A program made the translations under genes and the position numbers. Of a stretch of DNA of 35,463 nucleotides, positions 31,458 through 35,463 are shown piece after piece; positions within the stretch are counted from its first letter, which is position 1; every line of letters begins with the position of its first letter. The DNA is from a virus, in the IMG/VR virus record IMGVR_UViG_3300038548_000690, positions 1-35,463 of that record; one strand, 5' to 3'. The notes beneath the pieces were generated by a model. It saw nothing but the letters and a program-made list of their open reading frames with translations, was not told where the DNA came from and searched no databases.

Positions 31458-31602
31458 CTTTAGCCAACGTCCTTTCTATCGCGTTTTTTAATATGGGCTC
31501 AATGCGTCCTATATATTCCTTAAGCGAATCCCGCTCGGCTTCGAGTAACTTTTTTTCAGCTTCTAATAATTTAACCTTGTTTATTAATTGCCCTGATTCC
31601 AT
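31447..31602 (-). CDS. 51-aa coiled-coil peptide
   Basis: ATG on the minus strand at 31602-31600 with AGAGAGG upstream. The sequence is a strong leucine-heptad coil (KVKLLEAEKKLLEAERD, then LKEYIGRIEPILKNAIERT). It overlaps the DUF3307-like gene by 11 bases, so translation is coupled. The pair may form a complex at the membrane. Confidence 0.6.
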   Translation of the reverse strand: MESGQLINKVKLLEAEKKLLEAERDSLKEYIGRIEPILKNAIERTLAKDDN

Positions 31603-31896
31603 TTCTTATAAACCTCTCTTAAAGAACATAAGAGTCAAAATTCAATTTATCTAAAACTTACTTTTAAATATATAGCTCATAGCTCGGCGCTCGTATGCTT
31701 CGTCGCTCCCCACTCCCATGTGGAATATATTGTCAAACGATAAATTTCTTGTCAATTGTGGTAATCACTAACTTAATCATTTTTGTAAAAATTAGTGCTG
31801 GCTAACTTATTAAGTTAATACGCACTAACTTTAGTAGATTTTAAATAAAGTCATAAATTACTTGAATTAAATTAAAGCTTCAGTCATACTTATTTC
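31603..31896. promoter_or_regulatory. Divergent AT-rich control region
   Basis: No gene is seen here. It holds TTGTCAA repeats (31730-31736, 31749-31755) and CACTAACTT repeats (31766-31774, 31823-31831), with a further CTAACTT at 31802-31808. It also holds a perfect palindrome TAACTTA-T-TAAGTTA (31803-31817). A short GC-rich patch (about 31685-31715) interrupts the AT-rich sequence. It must contain the promoter for the minus-strand pair and the rightward promoter at 31862. Confidence 0.6.
31862..31890 (+). promoter_or_regulatory. Rightward promoter of the structured leader
   Basis: TTGAAT (31862-31867), 17-base spacer, CATACT (31885-31890), each four of six to consensus. The expected start, six or seven bases on, is about G31897, which is exactly where the leader's first helix begins. 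Confidence 0.5.
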
Positions 31897-31998
31897 GTGA
31901 TGCAGATGAAAACAACCAATAAATATTTGAAACTTTAGGCTTGAGCCGTTAACTCTGGTATTCGTACCGGTCTGCATCACAGCGCGGCTCAAGTCTAA
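31897..31998 (+). ncRNA. Structured leader RNA with pseudoknot or switch topology
   Basis: Three helices are visible. A: GTGATGCAGA (31897-31906) with TCTGCATCAC (31971-31980), 10 bp. B: TTAGGCTTGAGCCG (31935-31948) with CGGCTCAAGTCTAA (31985-31998), 14 bp with one G-U. C: CTGGTA-TTCG-TACCGG (31955-31970), a six-pair stem with a UUCG tetraloop, abutting A'. The order A, B, C, A', B' makes A and B cross, so they form an H-type pseudoknot or two competing states. Four bases between A' and B' are tight for crossing a full 10-bp helix, which favours competition. B is followed by TTTT (31999-32002), so it may act as a weak terminator. The next ribosome site is at 32005. No known riboswitch class is recognised. 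Confidence 0.6.
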
Positions 31999-32017
31999 TT
32001 TTATGGAAGGCGATTCT

Positions 32018-32401
32018 ATGGATGAACGATTTTTATTTAGAGCTTGGGATAAAGTAAATAAAAAAATGGTCTATGATTTTTGGGATACGCCATATTATAA
32101 ACATCGTGTTATTTGCCACTTTCTTATCATTGATTGCATGCAATCTACAGGGATAAAAGATAAAGATGGAAAAGAAGATGACCAGCTTTGCTATGAAGGT
32201 GATTTAATAACAGGCCACAGAACTTATCATCATGGCCGAGGAACAGAATGTTTTAAGAATTCCCAAGTCATTTTTAAAGACGGTTCATTCAAAGTGAAAC
32301 CTGTGAATTATGAATACTACGTTCATTTGAGTGATATTGATTTTGAAATCGCTGGAAATATACATGAAAACTCAAATTTACTAGAGGTAAAAAATGGGTG
32401 A
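32018..32401 (+). CDS. YopX-like protein
   Basis: ATG 32018 is preferred over 32003: GGAAGG (32005-32010) gives proper spacing, and the protein then begins MDERFLFRAWDKVNKKM, the normal YopX opening (F-R-A-W-D). Further YopX features are STGIKDKDGKE, CYEGDLITGH, VIFKDGSFKV and the ending FEIAGNIHENSNLL. YopX is a widespread phage protein of unknown function. The structured leader lies immediately upstream and probably governs this gene. A second, divergent copy is at 33212. Confidence 0.8.
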   Translation: MDERFLFRAWDKVNKKMVYDFWDTPYYKHRVICHFLIIDCMQSTGIKDKDGKEDDQLCYEGDLITGHRTYHHGRGTECFKNSQVIFKDGSFKVKPVNYEYYVHLSDIDFEIAGNIHENSNLLEVKNG

Positions 32402-32672
32402 TATAGCTGATGGAATCATCGACGGAACGTTTTGCCAAGAGTCAGGCGAATACATTGGGGAACCGTGTGGTTATCCTCGCACAGCAAAGTTCATAACTGA
32501 GGGAGTTAAGTACCCCACAAAGAAAAAGAAGCAATACAACAGCACAAAAAAAATGTGTGAGTGTGGCCGGTTGCCCATTCACTTCGGACAAAGAAAAAAG
32601 AATTGCCATCTGTGCCGTAAAGATGCTCATGAATTGTTGCAAGAAAAAAGGAGGCCAATTGAAAATTTGTGA
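32394..32672 (+). CDS. Small Cys-rich zinc-type protein (92 aa)
   Basis: ATG 32394 overlaps the YopX gene by eight bases, with AGAGG upstream. The N-terminus is FCQESGEYIGEPCGYPRT. The C-terminal half has CECGRLPIHFGQRKKNCHLC, a C-x-C...C-x2-C arrangement that should bind zinc, flanked by basic residues suited to nucleic acid. No named family. Confidence 0.6.
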   Translation: MGDIADGIIDGTFCQESGEYIGEPCGYPRTAKFITEGVKYPTKKKKQYNSTKKMCECGRLPIHFGQRKKNCHLCRKDAHELLQEKRRPIENL

Positions 32673-32838
32673 AACCGAAGGGTGTGACAGGGCAATAAAA
32701 GATAACTTTACATTTTGCGAAGTTCACCCATACAATTTACCTAACGGCTGTTGGTTTCTTATTGGCCTTATGATTATTGGTTTAACTTGTTCAATTATGG
32801 CGGCTATGTATGCCTTTATAAAATGGTGTGTTGTATGA
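32659..32838 (+). CDS. Zinc-motif plus membrane helix protein (59 aa)
   Basis: TTG 32659 is the likely start since AAAGGAGG (32647-32654) lies just before it. The longer frame from 32557 would mostly duplicate the previous gene's DNA. The protein has ICETEGCDRAIKDNFTFCEVH, a Cys4/His-type site common in small phage proteins, then one membrane helix (FLIGLMIIGLTCSIMAAMYAF). Its stop overlaps the next ATG. Confidence 0.5.
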   Translation: MKICETEGCDRAIKDNFTFCEVHPYNLPNGCWFLIGLMIIGLTCSIMAAMYAFIKWCVV

Positions 32839-33215
32839 AAACCGAATACCGCCAATGGATAAATGAAAACGTCAAAGAAGCTTATGGAAAATGTGTAGAG
32901 ACTACCTTGGCCATGACAAAAGCGTTTCCTGAGTTGATCCGAGTACGTGGACATTATCAATGCCCTTTAGATGGTAAACGGCCTCATTGGTGGCTGAAAA
33001 CGTCTGATGGCGGCATTGTAGACCCAACGGCATCCCAATTTTCCAGTGGAGGCGTTATGGGCGAGTACGAAGGGTGGGTCGAGGGATCGCCGGAGCCAAC
33101 AGGGAAATGTATGAACTGCGGTGGGTACTGTTACAACAATTCAAATTTTTGTACTCAAAAGTGTTTGAATTCGCTGTCAGATGCAAACGGATGGGAAAGG
33201 TGTTTATTGAAATGA
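32835..33215 (+). CDS. Hypothetical protein with C-terminal Cys motif (126 aa)
   Basis: ATG 32835 overlaps the previous stop (ATGA). The body holds VRGHYQCPLDGKRPHWWL, then DGGIVDPTASQF and a YEGW segment. This G-H-Y/H-W-W/D-P-T-x2-Q-F pattern recurs in phage proteins of unknown role and has His, Asp and Cys residues that could form an active site. The C-terminal CMNCGGYCYNNSNFCTQKC looks metal-binding. It is coupled to the second YopX-like gene by ATGA. Confidence 0.6.
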   Translation: MKTEYRQWINENVKEAYGKCVETTLAMTKAFPELIRVRGHYQCPLDGKRPHWWLKTSDGGIVDPTASQFSSGGVMGEYEGWVEGSPEPTGKCMNCGGYCYNNSNFCTQKCLNSLSDANGWERCLLK

Positions 33216-33682
33216 ATGATAGATTTAAGTTTAGATATGTCTGGAAACACAAAGACACAGGAGAGATCAAATTTGTCATTCATGACTTACAAACCATAGA
33301 ATCAACAAATCCTGTGCTCGGCCTTCAAATGGAGGGGTGGAGATTGATAAGCCGTGACTTCTCAACCGGCCTAAAATCCAACAGTGATAAGCTGATCTTT
33401 GAGAGGGATTTTGTTGATTTTACTTACTGGTGGTTTGATGGAAACGAAGCGGAAAGTCATCTTCAAGGCGAAATAGTTTATTTAGAAAACCTCATGTCAT
33501 TCGGCCTTAAGCACGTTAAAAATTCAGATTGGTGTAAACACACTGGCGCAGATAGAGAAGTGGGAGACACAGACGCATTTGGAGTATGGACGTTTGATGA
33601 GGCTGATTTTGAAATTATTGGAAACAGTCACAAAAACCCAGAATTATTAAACGATCAGAACGGGAAAAGGATTGAGAAGTGA
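33212..33682 (+). CDS. Second YopX-like protein (156 aa)
   Basis: ATG 33212 overlaps the upstream stop (ATGA), so the longer frame from 33074 is rejected. It opens MNDRFKFRYVWKHKDTGEIK, a variant of the YopX start, and ends FDEADFEIIGNSHKNPELL, parallel to the first copy's FEIAGNIHENSNLL. The middle differs considerably, so the two are old paralogs or independently acquired. Role unknown. Confidence 0.65.
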   Translation: MNDRFKFRYVWKHKDTGEIKFVIHDLQTIESTNPVLGLQMEGWRLISRDFSTGLKSNSDKLIFERDFVDFTYWWFDGNEAESHLQGEIVYLENLMSFGLKHVKNSDWCKHTGADREVGDTDAFGVWTFDEADFEIIGNSHKNPELLNDQNGKRIEK

Positions 33683-33843
33683 GTGAATCTAAAGTAATCC
33701 AAGTTATAGAGACAAGTTCATTGAGGCCCACGAAAGACGGAGGGCGAAAGCACGTTATTGAGTATTGGTCACTAAAAGGCACATTACTGGCTGAGCTTGA
33801 CCCTGAAAATATGCCAGAAAACTATTATAAAAAGGAGCAATAA
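33679..33843 (+). CDS. Small protein before the ATPase gene (54 aa)
   Basis: GTG 33679 overlaps the previous TGA. The frame runs to TAA 33841-33843, sharing one base with the ATPase ATG. The peptide (VIQVIETSSLRPTKDGGRKH, then VIEYWSLKGTLLAELDP) is a plausible beta-hairpin protein. Coupling on both sides supports it. Confidence 0.55.
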   Translation: MSESKVIQVIETSSLRPTKDGGRKHVIEYWSLKGTLLAELDPENMPENYYKKEQ

Positions 33844-35183
33844 TGCACATTCAAAAACTAACAACAGAAAATTTCATGAAGGTCAAATTCGCAGAAGTGA
33901 ACTTTGATGAAGAGGGCAATCTAATCATCGTCGGTGGCAACAACGGACAGGGTAAAACAAGCTTTTTGAACTCGATTGAGGTCTTACTGAATGGCGCAAA
34001 ATCATTGCCCCCAGAGCCTTTGAGAGAGGGTGCTGAATCAGGCCGCATCACCGCGGAACTTAAATCCGAAGAGGGCGACCCATACGATGATTTGATTGTT
34101 GAAAGAACAATTGGCGCAGACCGCAAAACAAGCTTGAAGATCAAATCAAAATCTAAAAAAGGTGTGAAATACACCCAATCAATGCTTTTTGAAATTATTG
34201 GAAAGCTGGCGTTTGATCCCTTGGCATTCAAAAACATGGAAGTCAAAGCCCAGGTTGAGCACCTTAAGAAAACCTTTGATATTGATCTGTCAGACCTTGA
34301 AAAGAAATTCACTGAATCTTTTGAGGAAAGAACGGAACTTAACCGCGATATCAAATCACTTGAAGCTCAGTTTGAGGCCAAGGAACATCACAAAGATGCT
34401 CCAAAGGAAGTTGTGACCGTCTCACAACTGTCTGAGGATCTAGAAGCGGCCAGAAAACACAATAAAGAGAACCAGGAAAAGACGGATGCTTTGAGGGATT
34501 TAAGGGGTGATCTTGAAGAACTGACCGAACAAAAAACACAGATGATTGAAAACGTCAAAAAACTGAAAAAAGAACTCGCTGACTTTGAAACAGATGTCAA
34601 AGAACAGGAAAAGTCAGAAAAGACAACCGCCGAATTGATAACAAAGGCCGAAAAAATTGTTGAAAAACTTGAAGATGAAAAACTTGATGTTTTCCTCAAA
34701 AAAATAGAAACTGCCGAAGAAGAAAATGACAAGGTGCGATCCAACACTATTCGCAATGATCTTGAAACAGATATCAAAACAAAGACGGCTGTTGCAGATG
34801 GTTTGACCGAAAAGCTCGATGGCCTAAGAACGGAAAAGAAAGACCGCCTTGCCGCCGTTGACTTCCCAGTTGAGGGCCTTGGTTTCAATGCCAATGGCGT
34901 CACCTTTAAAGACCTTCCATTTGAACAAGCATCAGGTGCCGAGCAGTTGAAAATCTCGGTGTCTATTGCCATTGCAGCCAATCCGAAACTCAAGGTATTC
35001 TTAATCCGCGACGGCTCACTACTCGACAAAGAAAATGTGAAGATGATCGCAAAGATGGCCGAAGACTTTGGCTGCCAGGTTCTTATTGAAATGGTTGGCG
35101 AAGAAAGCGGCATGACCATTGTTTTTGAGGATGGTTTGATTAAAGAAGTGGCCAAGAAGGAAAAGGTGAAAAATGAAAAATGA
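33843..35183 (+). CDS. SbcC/Rad50-like AAA ATPase
   Basis: A 446-residue protein behind AAAAGGAG. Walker A GGNNGQGKTS is at residues 31-40 (K38). A long Glu/Lys coiled coil fills about 150-330. The signature-like QASGAEQLKISVSIAIA is at about 361-377, and a Walker B region VFLIRDGSLLD at about 387-397, in which Gly replaces the usual Glu. This is the phage small SMC/RecN-like type that accompanies single-strand annealing or exonuclease genes in recombination operons. No nuclease partner (SbcD) is seen in the window. The next gene overlaps its end by 11 bases. Confidence 0.8.
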   Translation: MHIQKLTTENFMKVKFAEVNFDEEGNLIIVGGNNGQGKTSFLNSIEVLLNGAKSLPPEPLREGAESGRITAELKSEEGDPYDDLIVERTIGADRKTSLKIKSKSKKGVKYTQSMLFEIIGKLAFDPLAFKNMEVKAQVEHLKKTFDIDLSDLEKKFTESFEERTELNRDIKSLEAQFEAKEHHKDAPKEVVTVSQLSEDLEAARKHNKENQEKTDALRDLRGDLEELTEQKTQMIENVKKLKKELADFETDVKEQEKSEKTTAELITKAEKIVEKLEDEKLDVFLKKIETAEEENDKVRSNTIRNDLETDIKTKTAVADGLTEKLDGLRTEKKDRLAAVDFPVEGLGFNANGVTFKDLPFEQASGAEQLKISVSIAIAANPKLKVFLIRDGSLLDKENVKMIAKMAEDFGCQVLIEMVGEESGMTIVFEDGLIKEVAKKEKVKNEK

Positions 35184-35463
35184 AGCGGTAGATTTTGAAA
35201 TTGATGGCGAGAACTACATTGGCGGCATAAAGATTAAGGAGTTTGAGGTTGGGCTTCAGATCACTCAAGATAGCGGCATCGTAACAACGTCTATATCAAT
35301 AGGTGAGGCACAACAGCGAGAGCTTTGCACGTTCTTAATGAAGAAATTCAGGGCGTGTAGGGATATGAAGGACGAAGCGGAATTAAGTCGTCGCCTAAAA
35401 GAAATGATGCCAGTTGAAATTAAATATGAAGGCAATGACGCAGTTCTATTAGACCCAAGGGCA
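35173..35463 (+). CDS. Hypothetical protein, truncated at window end
   Basis: ATG 35173 overlaps the ATPase gene. At least 97 residues are present without a stop. The start is beta-rich (VDFEIDGENYIGGIKIKEFE), followed by a helix (GEAQQRELCTFLMKKFRAC) and an acidic helix. As it follows the ATPase it may be part of the recombination module. No family assigned. Confidence 0.6.
   Translation, partial: MKNEAVDFEIDGENYIGGIKIKEFEVGLQITQDSGIVTTSISIGEAQQRELCTFLMKKFRACRDMKDEAELSRRLKEMMPVEIKYEGNDAVLLDPRA

Noticed and set aside
31897-31998. Hammerhead ribozyme or known riboswitch class
   Set aside because: The conserved CUGAUGA core is absent and no aptamer core I know is matched, so it is reported as an unclassified structured leader.
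34388-35155. 255-codon minus-strand frame under the ATPase gene
   Set aside because: It is very Ser-rich, the usual artefact opposite a Lys/Glu coiled coil.
1-35463. CRISPR array or insertion sequence
   Set aside because: No regularly spaced identical repeats with unique spacers and no transposase were found. The repeats present are short and confined to control regions.

Overview
This window is a contiguous piece of a tailed double-stranded DNA phage (or prophage) genome with a siphovirus-type late module. Nearly all genes lie on the + strand in tightly packed, mostly overlapping operons. The host cannot be named from the sequence. It is probably Gram-negative, because the window encodes a signal-peptide outer-membrane beta-barrel protein (2299-2967) and a probable lipoprotein (30556-31059). 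No integrase, DNA polymerase or endolysin is visible here.

Layout. (1) 1-7476: an early/accessory region of very small, often Cys-rich genes chained by ATGA or TAATG overlaps. Recognisable members are a Lar-like anti-restriction protein, a phage ABA-sandwich protein, a DUF5662 HD-like protein and an FlbD-like protein. It also holds two tRNA-like elements (about 5876-5949 and 6271-6358) and a 630-bp repeat-rich non-coding stretch (6359-6992). (2) 7477-8342: a non-coding control region with seven perfect inverted repeats, a DnaA-box match and a reversal of strand composition, ending in a promoter that faces the late genes. (3) 8343-9820: an AP2-domain protein, an Xre-type HTH protein and small unknowns. 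(4) 9821-20871: packaging and head genes, in order large terminase, portal, two lectin/decoration-like proteins sharing a C-terminal motif, a Mu-F/SPP1-gp7-like minor head protein, a protease-HTH-scaffold-capsid fusion of 838 aa, decoration-like proteins and connectors. (5) 20871-30197: tail genes, in order tail terminator, tail tube, the G/GT chaperones joined by a -1 frameshift on A AAA AAC, tape measure, distal tail and hub proteins. A minus-strand HNH endonuclease gene sits between two tail-tip genes (28613-29257). (6) 30197-31059: a membrane protein and a lipoprotein (lysis-like position), closed by a terminator. (7) 31119-31602: a two-gene minus-strand operon (DUF3307-type membrane protein plus a 51-aa coiled-coil peptide). 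(8) 31603-32017: a divergent control region whose rightward promoter should start transcription exactly at a pseudoknot-capable leader RNA. (9) 32018-35463: a second early operon with two YopX-like proteins, Cys-rich small proteins, an SbcC/Rad50-like ATPase and a truncated final gene.

How the parts work together. Terminase and portal package DNA into a head whose protease, scaffold and shell are made as one polyprotein. The connector genes and the tail-tube, chaperone and tape-measure genes build a tail of fixed length. The tip genes (including a carbohydrate-binding-like insert) contact the host. The two flanking early operons carry host-takeover and recombination functions. The best candidates for undescribed biology are the pseudoknot leader at 31897-31998, the palindrome-rich region 7477-8342 with the mosaic AP2 gene next to it, the HTH domain inside the capsid polyprotein, and the shared C-terminal SSFAK motif of the two lectin-like head proteins.
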